From the NCBI GenBank assembly GCA_030610725.1, contig JAUWRE010000026.1, positions 1 to 9,139 on the forward strand: a DNA stretch of 9,139 bases, written 5' to 3'. Source of the DNA: Candidatus Aerophobota bacterium. GTDB taxonomy: Bacteria > Aerophobota > Aerophobia > Aerophobales > AE-B3A. Made by a program: the position numbers and the translations under genes. The notes under the pieces are model-generated. The model made no database searches. It saw only the letters and a program-made list of their open reading frames with translations, and had not been told where the DNA came from. Below, one piece after another: positions 1 through 7,100 of the stretch (position 1 is its first letter; each line of letters starts with the position of its first letter).

Positions 1-27
1 GATTTGAATTCTACTTTAGTAATTACA

Positions 28-279
28 TCACTTCTTATCCAGGCAGTTCTCAATATAACTTACAACTCTATTCACTGTGGTTAGTTTCTCTGCTTCCTCA
101 TCGGAGATCTCTAAGTCAAATTCCTCCTCTAAAGCCATCACCAATTCTACTGTATCCAGCGAATCTGCTCCCAGATCATCCACAAACTTGGCCTCTGGTG
201 TAATTTGAGATTCATCCACACCCAATTGTTCACTAGTAATTTCCTTCACTTTGCTGGCGATATCATCCTTGCTTAACAT
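28..279 (-). CDS. acpP: Acyl carrier protein
   Basis: Acyl carrier protein of type II fatty-acid synthesis. It is a small acidic cytosolic protein that carries growing acyl chains as thioesters on a 4'-phosphopantetheine arm. The 83-residue product has the family's usual length, and the DSL attachment motif is at residues 39-41, making Ser40 the expected phosphopantetheine site, within [12 protein letters not shown]. The acidic helix 2/3 region ([16 protein letters not shown]) follows and is the expected docking surface for partner enzymes. The ATG start is preceded by a strong AGGAGG Shine-Dalgarno at good spacing. It is the next gene after fabG on the same strand, the usual fab order, but 261 bp of repeat-rich DNA separates them, so independent expression is possible. 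No fabF is visible before the window ends. The 27 bases after the stop show nothing recognisable. Confidence 0.97.
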   Translation of the reverse strand: MLSKDDIASKVKEITSEQLGVDESQITPEAKFVDDLGADSLDTVELVMALEEEFDLEISDEEAEKLTTVNRVVSYIENCLDKK

Positions 280-298
280 TCAAACCTCCTCTTTTTTT

Positions 299-315
299 CG
301 TTGCTAGTTGCTCGT
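299..315. repeat. Short ACGAGCAACTAGCAACG repeat
   Basis: Seen directly: a 17-bp stretch that on the minus strand reads ACGAGCAACTAGCAACG. It lies just after the stop of the S23-like fragment and about 20 bp before acpP. It belongs with the GAGCAACGAGCGACTAG phrase at 8836-8868 and the ACGAGATACTAG phrase at 505-540. It marks the acpP-proximal boundary of the repeat-filled gap. Confidence 0.55.
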
Positions 316-482
316 CAATTCAGCTTTTTGATTAAGTTTGTGAGCATACGAGATTCGTGGTTGATTTTTTCCAATATACCCTTTTTTTCATTATTCATAT
401 ACTTTAACTCTGAAGCTATTTCAATTTGTGTTTCTGGCTCAGCGCAAAATTCGTATCTCGCTGCTTGATTTCTTCTGAGGGC
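315..482 (-). pseudogene. S23-like four-helix-bundle gene, C-terminal remnant
   Basis: On the minus strand an open frame of 55 codons runs from just after a TGA (485-483) to a TGA at 317-315, with no plausible start of its own. Its product contains ETQIEIASELKYM followed by a helix ending in LTNLIKKLN. This matches my memory of the C-terminal two helices of S23 / four-helix-bundle proteins (the ETQL-IA-LGY motif, then a helix ending near LI-L). The family is normally about 115-130 residues, so half or more is missing. A repeat phrase (AATTCGTATCTCGCT, 448-462) falls inside its upstream part. S23 genes are known from intervening sequences in 23S rRNA and are common as stand-alone intergenic genes; their molecular function is unresolved. 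I infer a decayed remnant, not an expressed protein. The identification is by motif only. Confidence 0.55.
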
Positions 483-504
483 TCACCTCTTCCACTCTTT
501 TTCT

Positions 505-540
505 TACGAGATACTAGATACGAGATACTAGATACGAATT
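505..540. repeat. 14-bp tandem repeat abutting fabG stop
   Basis: Two exact copies of TACGAGATACTAGA (505-518, 519-532) are followed by a partial third copy, TACGAA. The array ends at 540 and the fabG TAA occupies 543-541, so the repeat begins at the first base after the stop codon. An 11-bp inverted match (AATTCGTATCT) joins 448-458 to 530-540, so the array and the sequence inside the S23 remnant could pair as RNA. This is not a CRISPR: there are no spacers. Confidence 0.8.
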
Positions 541-1281
541 TTACATAGCCATTCCCCCATCTATCCTAATTACTTCACCAGTAATATAGCCTGCTTCTTC
601 CGAAGCCAGATAAGCAACTAAACTGGCTACTTCTTCAGGTTTTCCTATTCTTAAAAGAGGTATCTGAGAAGTAATTTTATCCACAATTTCCTTATCCAGT
701 TGGCTGGTCATAGCAGTGTCAATAAATCCTGGAGCTACTGCATTTACTGAAATCCCGTATCGCCCTAATTCCCTGGCTGCTGATTTGGTCAAGCCAATAA
801 TCCCAGCCTTAGCAGCAGAATAATTTGCCTGCCCAATATTTCCTCTCAGGCCGATTATTGAGGAAATATTCACTATTCTTCCGTACCTTTGTTTCATCAT
901 ACATCTTATTACTGCCTTGAGACAGTTAAAGACTCCGGTTAGATTGACATCAAGAACCTTATGCCAATTTTCTTTTTTCATTCTTAAGAGTAGACTATCT
1001 CGGGCAATACCAGCATTGTTGACTAATATATCAATCCCTTTATATTTGTCAATCACATAGCTAACTGCTTTTTTCACTTCTTCATATTTAGTTACGTCTA
1101 CTTTAAAAGCAAGGATTTTGCCTTCTATTGCTCTTATTTCTTCAACCGTTTTGTTAAATGATTCTTTGTTCACATCAAATATAATTACTTTTGCTTCGCT
1201 CCTCACTAATTTTAGACAAATTTCCTTGCCTATACCCTGACCTCCCCCTGTAACTATAGCAAGCCTATTCTTAAAATTCAT
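541..1281 (-). CDS. fabG: 3-oxoacyl-ACP reductase
   Basis: NADPH-dependent beta-ketoacyl-ACP reductase of the short-chain dehydrogenase family, catalysing the first reduction of each fatty-acid elongation cycle in the cytosol. The 246-residue product is full length. It shows the Rossmann nucleotide motif TGGGQGIG (11-18), VDV (61-63), NNAG (88-91) and the catalytic tetrad Asn113, Ser141, Tyr154 and Lys158 (YSAAK), then the APGFIDTAM segment and the terminal IDGGMAM. The spacing of Ser and Tyr (13 residues) matches E. coli FabG. The ATG is preceded by GGAGGA about 10 nt upstream. Its partner acpP follows downstream, which supports FabG over another SDR. fabD, often found upstream, is absent; instead a 172-bp inverted-repeat element ends 24 bp before the start codon, so the promoter or leader may lie in that element. 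The stop codon abuts a tandem repeat. Confidence 0.94.
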   Translation of the reverse strand: MNFKNRLAIVTGGGQGIGKEICLKLVRSEAKVIIFDVNKESFNKTVEEIRAIEGKILAFKVDVTKYEEVKKAVSYVIDKYKGIDILVNNAGIARDSLLLRMKKENWHKVLDVNLTGVFNCLKAVIRCMMKQRYGRIVNISSIIGLRGNIGQANYSAAKAGIIGLTKSAARELGRYGISVNAVAPGFIDTAMTSQLDKEIVDKITSQIPLLRIGKPEEVASLVAYLASEEAGYITGEVIRIDGGMAM

Positions 1282-1304
1282 GGGTAAAATTCCTCCTCTG
1301 TATT

Positions 1305-1476
1305 GGTGAATGGTGAATCGTGAATGGTGAATCGAAAAACAAGAAATCTCAAAAACCTAAGAATTTAACAGGAAAACATAGAATTAGTTGAAGCAATATA
1401 TAAAATTATAAGAGAATTTCCCAGAGAAGAGGTCTGGCGATTGTAACGATTCACCATTCACGATTCACCATTCACC
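1305..1476. mobile_element. 172-bp element with perfect 30-bp inverted ends
   Basis: The left arm 1305-1334 and the right arm 1447-1476 are exact reverse complements over 30 bp. Each arm is built from alternating GGTGAAT and CGTGAAT phrases. Between them, 112 bp of AT-rich DNA encodes a broken S23-type N-terminal fragment on the plus strand. There is no transposase. The right arm overlaps the 3' end of the pseudouridine synthase gene and supplies its last codons and stop; the left arm lies in the fabG leader. No convincing target-site duplication is visible. The structure is MITE-like, or like an rRNA intervening sequence, whose ends also pair and which carries an S23 frame. Perfect arms beside a decayed interior suggest recent movement, gene conversion between arms, or selection on the stem. 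Confidence 0.75.
1336..1446 (+). pseudogene. S23-like four-helix-bundle gene, N-terminal remnant
   Basis: Read on the plus strand, 1336-1446 encodes KTRNLKNLRI, then a TAA stop at 1366-1368, then QENIELVEAIYKIIREFPRE followed by EVWRL and a TAA at 1444-1446. If the internal TAA replaces a TGG, the peptide reads NLKNLRIWQ-NIELVEAIYKI-REFP-EE. This matches the first helix of S23 / four-helix-bundle proteins as I recall it (F--L-VW--AIEL---IYK-T--FP-EE-YGL). The frame breaks where YGLT would follow, exactly where the right inverted arm starts. It therefore has an in-frame stop at the conserved Trp and lacks about two thirds of the protein. No start codon or ribosome site is seen. It is in the opposite orientation to every gene here and cannot be the other half of the minus-strand remnant at 315-482. 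Confidence 0.65.
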
Positions 1477-2390
1477 AAACAACTGATGGCTCCTTGTATG
1501 TCTGCCGGTAAAGGAGCTTTTAGTTCCATCCATTTTTCCCTCCTGGGATGGAAAAACCCTAATGTGAGAGCATGCAGCATAGGTCGCTCTATCCGACAGG
1601 GGAAACTATGCCATCTTTTTCCTCCATAAAGACTATCTCCCACCAGAAAACAGTTTATGGATTGAAGATGAAGACGAATTTGATGGGTTCTGCCAGTAAG
1701 GGGGTGCAGTTTCAGCAAGCACCAATCTTCCCATCGTTTCAACACCTCATAACGCGTGATGGCATCACGGCTAAAGATTCCCCCCCTGCTCATTTTTTTG
1801 CCATTAGTCGGACTTCTTCCAATTTTTGCTTCTATCATTCCTTTATCTCGCACAGGATTCCCTCTGGCTAAAGCAAGATAGGTCTTTTGGGTTACTCTTT
1901 TCCGAAACTGAGCTGCCAGAGCCAAATGAACGTAGTCATCTTTAGCTATTACCATGACTCCCGAGGTGTCTTTGTCCAGACGATGGACAATGCCCTGCCG
2001 TAGAATACCACCCACGCTGGATAAATGAGGACAATGATGAAGAAGAGCATTAACCAGCGTTCCCTTTTGTTTAAAGGTGGCAGGATGAGTTAACATTCCA
2101 GCAGGTTTATTTACTACCAATAAACAGGAGTCTTCCCATAGAATATCCAGAACGATGGGTTCGGCGCTTATATTTGGCCGAGAAGAAAAAGGAATACTTA
2201 CCTTTACCCTATCACCTTTTCTTAAGAGATAGTCCTGTTCTTTGGTCTGTTCATTCACCAAAATGTTGTTTTTTTGAATTAACTCTTGAATAAAAGAACG
2301 AGAAAGATGCGGCAGTTGCTTCTTTAGAAAAAGGTCTATTCTTGCAATTTCCTTCTCTCTTACCAAAAACCAATAACGAGAATTGTTCAT
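1458..2390 (-). CDS. RluA/RluD-family 23S rRNA pseudouridine synthase
   Basis: Converts specific uridines in structured RNA, probably large-subunit rRNA, to pseudouridine. The 310-residue product has an N-terminal S4-like RNA-binding domain (about residues 15-70), then the RluA catalytic domain. VVNKPAGMLTHP (92-103) and the signature GIVHRLDKDTSG (133-144) are clear, with catalytic Asp139, the same number as in E. coli RluD. LTGRTHQIRLHL (231-242) and GDSLYGG (251-257) follow. An S4 domain and Asp139 favour RluD-like specificity (helix 69), but the exact target cannot be read from sequence. It starts 13 nt after the lspA stop and is likely co-transcribed with it; the ribosome site is weak (GAAGA). 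The last residues, roughly VNGES, and the TGA come from the right arm of the 1305-1476 element, so the native C-terminus has apparently been replaced after the final catalytic-domain strand. Confidence 0.92.
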   Translation of the reverse strand: MNNSRYWFLVREKEIARIDLFLKKQLPHLSRSFIQELIQKNNILVNEQTKEQDYLLRKGDRVKVSIPFSSRPNISAEPIVLDILWEDSCLLVVNKPAGMLTHPATFKQKGTLVNALLHHCPHLSSVGGILRQGIVHRLDKDTSGVMVIAKDDYVHLALAAQFRKRVTQKTYLALARGNPVRDKGMIEAKIGRSPTNGKKMSRGGIFSRDAITRYEVLKRWEDWCLLKLHPLTGRTHQIRLHLQSINCFLVGDSLYGGKRWHSFPCRIERPMLHALTLGFFHPRREKWMELKAPLPADIQGAISCLVNGES

Positions 2391-2403
2391 TTAAAAATCT
2401 TCT

Positions 2404-2853
2404 TCAGGTAGAGCGAGATAAATAGTTGCTTTTGAGTATTTCTATAAATAAGAGCGCTGCTCCTATGCAAATGGTTATGTCGGCAACATTAAAGACTGGC
2501 CAGAAACGAAAATTTAGAAAATCGACTACATTTCCATCCCACAACCGATCAAGAAAGTTTGCCAGCAGACCTCCCCATAATAATCCTAAACTAATCTTTT
2601 GCCATCGGCTTTTTAGAGAAATTTTTCCTAAAAGAAATAGCAGGACAGCAATTATTATGCCGCTCACTACAATAATAGAAATAGTTGGTGGAAAAAACAA
2701 ACCAAAAATAATTCCTCTATTTTTCAGATAAGTCAAATAGAAAAAATCATTAATTATGGGAACGGATGCTCCTGGAGAAAGATTTAGTTTAACATAAAAT
2801 TTACTTAACCAATCAATACAAAAAACAATACCTGTCACCACGAATGCAAGCAT
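2404..2853 (-). CDS. lspA: Prolipoprotein signal peptidase II
   Basis: Inner-membrane aspartic protease that removes the signal peptide from diacylglyceryl-modified prolipoproteins. The 149-residue product has four hydrophobic segments (about 1-21, 58-76, 85-101, 118-141). It contains Asp14 in the first segment, the box NRGIIFG (45-51), Asn99 and catalytic Asp102 in NFLDR, VVDF (109-112), and Asn122-Val-Ala124-Asp125 in FNVAD. The catalytic dyad is Asp102/Asp125. Asp14, Asn99 and Asp102 carry the same numbers as in Bacillus subtilis LspA, which supports the ATG at 2853 and an intact N-terminus. This start is only six bases after a tandem heptamer array, and the last repeat unit supplies the GAGAA that acts as the likely Shine-Dalgarno. 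The gene leads a two-gene unit with the pseudouridine synthase. ileS is nearby but separated from it by a pfkB gene and a repeat element. Confidence 0.95.
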   Translation of the reverse strand: MLAFVVTGIVFCIDWLSKFYVKLNLSPGASVPIINDFFYLTYLKNRGIIFGLFFPPTISIIVVSGIIIAVLLFLLGKISLKSRWQKISLGLLWGGLLANFLDRLWDGNVVDFLNFRFWPVFNVADITICIGAALLFIEILKSNYLSRST

Positions 2854-2859
2854 GGCTAT

Positions 2860-2894
2860 TCTCGTATCTCGTATCTCGTATCTCGTGTTTCGTA
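2860..2894. repeat. Five tandem 7-bp units forming the lspA leader
   Basis: Plus-strand units are TCTCGTA (three times), TCTCGTG and TTTCGTA. On the minus strand the array reads as ACGAGAT phrases ending six bases before the lspA ATG. It shares the ACGAGATAC phrase with 505-540 and 8836-8868. The final GAGAA at 2863-2859 is placed as a ribosome-binding site (5-nt gap to ATG). No inverted partner is found nearby. Confidence 0.85.
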
Positions 2895-2906
2895 CGGAAA
2901 GAAAGA

Positions 2907-3079
2907 AAAAAAGGGGACAGGCTACTTTTTAAGAACGATTTTAGCAATGCTGAGGATTGTAAGAAATTCAGGTCATAACAAAAAGGGTATATAGAATTCT
3001 AGCTTAGAGTGCATCGTTAGATATTCTGGCAGTCCTAGGAAAAGAGGACAAAACAAAAAAGTAGCCTGTCCCCTTTTTT
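2907..3079. mobile_element. 173-bp element with perfect 24-bp inverted ends
   Basis: The left arm 2907-2930 and right arm 3056-3079 are exact reverse complements over 24 bp, with a core reading GGGGACAGGCTAC between A- and T-runs. The interior (about 125 bp) has no convincing gene; short palindromes TAGAATTCTA (2992-3001) and TCCTAGGA (3033-3040) are present. A/T-flanked GGGGACAG-type inverted repeats are, as I recall, typical of the surroundings of REP-associated tyrosine (Y1, IS200-like) transposases, so this is probably a non-autonomous relative. No transposase is in the window. It sits between pfkB and lspA and probably separates two transcription units. Its 125-nt loop makes it a poor intrinsic terminator. 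Confidence 0.7.
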
Positions 3080-3096
3080 GGTTTTTTCTGCTATAT

Positions 3097-4122
3097 TTAT
3101 TTTACTCTTTCTATCAATTCTTGAACTTCTTTTTGCTCGATATCTTCCAGTCTTGCGCCGATCTTTTCAACAACTTTGGCTGCAAAATAGCTACCTATGT
3201 GGCCGCAAATTCTTAAATTATAGGTAGAGCAGATACCGTATAGAAATCCTGCTGCAAACATGTCGCCAGCCCCGGTTGTATCCACTACTCTCGCTTCATA
3301 GGCTGGTATCTTATATCTTATGTTGCCCTGCTTAACATAGGATCCATATTTACCAATTTTCACTATTGCTATTTTACCTAATTTCGCTATGGAATTCAGC
3401 GCTTCTAACGGTTCTAAACCGACAAGAGACCTGGCTTCTTCTTCATTGGCAAAGACAATATCAGCGTATTCTCTAATTATTTCCTTAATAGTTACTCTAT
3501 TTCTAGCTACTATACCTGGATCGCCCAGGTCGAGGCTAATCACTGTGCCATGCTCTTTAGCAAATTGCATTGCATGCACTGAAACCTCTCTTAACTGTTT
3601 GTCTTCAAGTTGATAACCTTCAATATGGAGTATCTTACTATCTCTTAAGTCTTGCAGAAAAATATCGGCTTTTTCCAGATGTGATGCTGCACCCAGATAT
3701 GTAGCAAACGTTCTTTCGCTATCAGGGGTTATGAATGTTATTGCATGACCCGTTACTTCTTTTGACCTGCCCAGTTTTGGCCTTACCCCACTCTCAGACA
3801 TCCTTCTTTCGTATATATCACCGTTAGCGTCTTTCCCTACCTTACCACAGAAAACTACACTACTGCCAAGGAGTGCTGCTCCATATAATGTGTTAGCAGA
3901 ACTTCCCCCGGGAGCAATCTTGACTTTGTACTTTTCAACCTTTTTTAATAGTCTCTTTGACTCCTCTTTCCCGATTAGATAGAATTGCCCCTTTTTTAGA
4001 TTGAGTTCCAACAGTTCGCTGTCATCTATTTCTATTAACAAATCTATTAGTGCTGAACCTATCCCGAATATATCATACTTCACATTGAAATTTCCCTTCT
4101 TTTGGTCACAGTTGCGCTGCAT
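3097..4122 (-). CDS. PfkB-family kinase, adenosine kinase-like
   Basis: Cytosolic sugar/nucleoside kinase of the ribokinase-PfkB fold; the best match by motif is the adenosine kinase-like subgroup (adenosine + ATP to AMP + ADP). The 341-residue product shows PGGSSANT (71-78), SERTFATYLGAA (135-146), FANEEEA (224-230) and VVDTTGAGDMFAAGF (279-293), with Asp287 of GAGD as the catalytic base. The TYLGAA segment and the late VV-KIGARL (317-325) are what I associate with the adenosine kinase group rather than ribokinase or fructokinase. The ATG at 4122 has GAGGT overlapping the ileS stop, 11 nt upstream. Relatives usually begin near KYD-FGIG, so the GTG at 4083 (328 residues, with AAGG upstream) is a credible alternative start. 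It is the last gene of the rplM-PNP-ileS operon, and its association with a purine nucleoside phosphorylase fits nucleoside salvage. Other sugar substrates cannot be excluded. Confidence 0.85.
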   Translation of the reverse strand: MQRNCDQKKGNFNVKYDIFGIGSALIDLLIEIDDSELLELNLKKGQFYLIGKEESKRLLKKVEKYKVKIAPGGSSANTLYGAALLGSSVVFCGKVGKDANGDIYERRMSESGVRPKLGRSKEVTGHAITFITPDSERTFATYLGAASHLEKADIFLQDLRDSKILHIEGYQLEDKQLREVSVHAMQFAKEHGTVISLDLGDPGIVARNRVTIKEIIREYADIVFANEEEARSLVGLEPLEALNSIAKLGKIAIVKIGKYGSYVKQGNIRYKIPAYEARVVDTTGAGDMFAAGFLYGICSTYNLRICGHIGSYFAAKVVEKIGARLEDIEQKEVQELIERVK

Positions 4123-4133
4123 ACTTCATTACC

Positions 4134-7100
4134 TCAGGCCTTTGTCAATGATATTTGGACAGTGCCTCCAGAAAGAGAAATTTCGCGAACCTGGCTAGGA
4201 TCATTCAAGTGTTCAACAATATCCACGGCTAAGGTCTCATCTTTAATGAAGGAAGTATATTCCTCGATAGCTTTACGTATCTGAGTTGATGAGGTAGTTA
4301 TAGCAAGATCAATACGGTCTTCTACCTTTAGCTCTGTATCTTTTCTGAGAACCTGACAATGTCTCAGTATTTCACGTATCCATCCTTCTCGTTCAAGAGG
4401 CTCAGTGACTTTTATATCAAGAGCTACTACTATATTCTCTTTCCTCTCCAGGATAATATTTGGTCTTGGCTGAGCTTTCAGCAAAAATAAATTACAAGGA
4501 AGTTCTTGTTTCCATCCTGGTAAATCAATATTCTTCTTTTTTTTTACTTGCTGTACTACATAGTTCATCTGACTCAAAGATAACTCCTCAAGCAGCGCCT
4601 TTACGGTCGATAAATTCTGTCTTAATACCTGGCCTGCCTTATGAAAATCGAGAGTTAAGTACTCAAATTGCAGGCTTTCCTCGCAATCTAAATATTCAAT
4701 TTGCTTGACATTTATCTCATTTCGGATCGTTGCAGCCATTAATTTCGAGGATTCGATAATATACTTAGGACCTACCAGGTACAATGTTGATAAGGGTTGT
4801 CTTATCTTTAGATTAGAGCGCTTCCTTATTCTCAGTGCCAGATTTAAGACCTTACGGACCTCTTTAACCTCCCTAAGAATCCTATCGTTTTGCCAATGTT
4901 CCTCCAGGGTTGGCCAATCGGCAAGATGTACCGATAGAGGTGCTTGAGCATCAAAAGGACGTATGCCTTCTTGCCAAATAGCTTCTGTTAGAAAGGGTAC
5001 GACTGGAGACATTACAATCACGGTTTTCCTTATCACCTGGTATAGAGACCAGTATCCGATGAGTCTGTCTTCCGATAACCTACCAATCCAAAAACGGCGC
5101 CGATTCGTCCGTATATAGAAGTTGGAAACGTCCTCAGTGAAAGAATCAAACTCTCTAATAACAGTCGGTGTATCGTACTCTTCCATGGCAGAACTAACAT
5201 CATTCACAAAAAGATATAGACGAGCTAACAGCCATTGGTCGCTGCTGTTAGGTTGGTCTGACAGTCTCTTAATCTTCTCAAAATTCGGCATATCCAGGCG
5301 AGCATAGGTTATGAAGAAAACATAAATGTTCCAAAAAGATAATAGGCGCCTTCTGGCTTCATAACCCAGGTTATATCCAAAACGGATATCATTTGCAGGA
5401 TTCTTGCTTGCGAAGTAATAGCGCAGTGTATCTACCCCCATTTTTTCAGCAACATCATCAAACTTAATCATAAAGCTTGTTTTTGAAAATGGCCTACCAT
5501 CTTCTGCGACAACGCGTTCATATGTTAGCACTCTTTCGTAAGGAGAACGATTATCAAGAGTAACTCCCATAAAAAGCATTGAGTAAAACCAGAGCCGAAT
5601 TTGCTCTCTCATTTCACAGATCCATTCAACTGGATACCATTCCTTCCAAGCGCTCCTGTCCTTTAGGTATCCCCGGGTAGAATATGGGACTATTCCGGCG
5701 TCTAACCAACAGTCTCCAACTTCTTGGATACGCGAAACCTTGTTTCCGCATTCAGGGCAATTAATCTTTATTTTATCAATCCAGGGACGATGAAGTTCTA
5801 GAACCGACTTGACATCCTCATCAGTTGATTTTTCTAGTTCATCCAAAGAACCCACAACTGTAAATTTTCCACACACAGAACATTTGTAAAAAGGTAAGGG
5901 AAGACCCCAAAAACGTTTACGAGAGATACACCAATCACCCATATTTTGTAACCAATCTTCCATTCGTTTACCCATGAACTCTGGCTGCCATTTGACCTTG
6001 CCTGATGCTTTTATCATGGCCGGACGGATATCCTTGCAGCTAATAAACCATTCCTTAACCAGACGAAAGATTAGCTCATTCTTACATCGCCAGCAAATAG
6101 GGTAACTATGCTTATGCATATAATGATGAAAAAGCTTATTTTTCCGTCTCAGATGGCCAATTATTTCTTCAGCCGAAGATAGTGCTCTTTTTCCCTCTAG
6201 CCATCCATACCCTGAAACATAAAGTCCTTCATCATCAACTGGTGACAGCATCGCTAGGCCTAATTTGGTTCCAAGTTCGTAGTCCTCCCGTCCACATCCC
6301 GGCGCAATATGAACAACACCTGTTCCTTCACTCGGATCTACTGCATCCCAGGCGACTATCCTGTGCTCTAGTTGCTTCTGAACTTCTAATTCAGATAAAA
6401 TCGGTTCATATGACAATCCGGCTAGTTCCTTACCTGGAAATTGTTTAATAATCTTATATTTTCTATCCTTAAGAATATGTAGAACATCGGAACAAACGAT
6501 GACTGGGAGCTCTTCTTGCTCTATCTCTACCTCACAATACTCCAGATTGGGATTCACTGCTAGAGCCACATTGGCAGCTAATGTCCACGGGGTGGTAGTC
6601 CAAACCAGGATATGGGCATTTCGTTCTTTTAAGAATAATTTGATAAAGACAGCAAGGTGCTTCATCTCCTTATAGGAACCGGCCATCTCATGTTCTGAGA
6701 GGCTTGTGCCACAGCGAGGACACCATGGCATAGTTAGTTGGGAGTGATAAATCCATCCGTTTTCATGACATTTCTTCAGAAAATGCCATATCCCAAGAAT
6801 GTTTGAATTGTGGTAGGTATAATAGGAATGTTCCCAGTTCATCCACTGACCAAGGCGAATAGACTGCCGGGTCTGGATCTTGGAAAATTTTTCAACTCGT
6901 GCTCTACAAGCCTTACTGAAGTTGTCAAGACCAAATTTTACTATGTCAGGTTTTCCATGAAACCCGAGTTCCTTCTCTACCTCAACTTCCACCCACAGTC
7001 CTTGACAGTCAAATCCATTCTGATAATGAGACCTGTATCCACGAAGAGCTTTATATCGAAGAAAAATGTCTTTAAGAATTCGTCCCCAGGCGTGATGAAC

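Noticed and set aside
505..540. Possible CRISPR array
   Set aside because: The units are head-to-tail 14-mers with no spacers and no cas genes nearby; the same holds for 2860-2894.
1405..1410. TATAAT on the minus strand as a fabG promoter
   Set aside because: It sits inside the AT-rich S23 remnant (ATT-ATA codons) and has no -35 match at the right distance. Chance is sufficient.
315..1446. The two S23 fragments as halves of one gene split by fabG
   Set aside because: The N-terminal part is on the plus strand and the C-terminal part on the minus strand, in different repeat settings. Simple interruption does not give this arrangement.
2931..3054. Remnant transposase coding sequence in the loop of the GGGGACAG element
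   Set aside because: A 20-codon frame ending in VRNSGHNKKGI slightly resembles the start of Y1 transposases, but it is too short and lacks the catalytic motifs.
2907..3079. Intrinsic terminator after pfkB
   Set aside because: The arms are 24 bp and perfect, but the loop is about 125 nt, unlike a compact stem followed by a U-run. A termination effect is possible but cannot be claimed.
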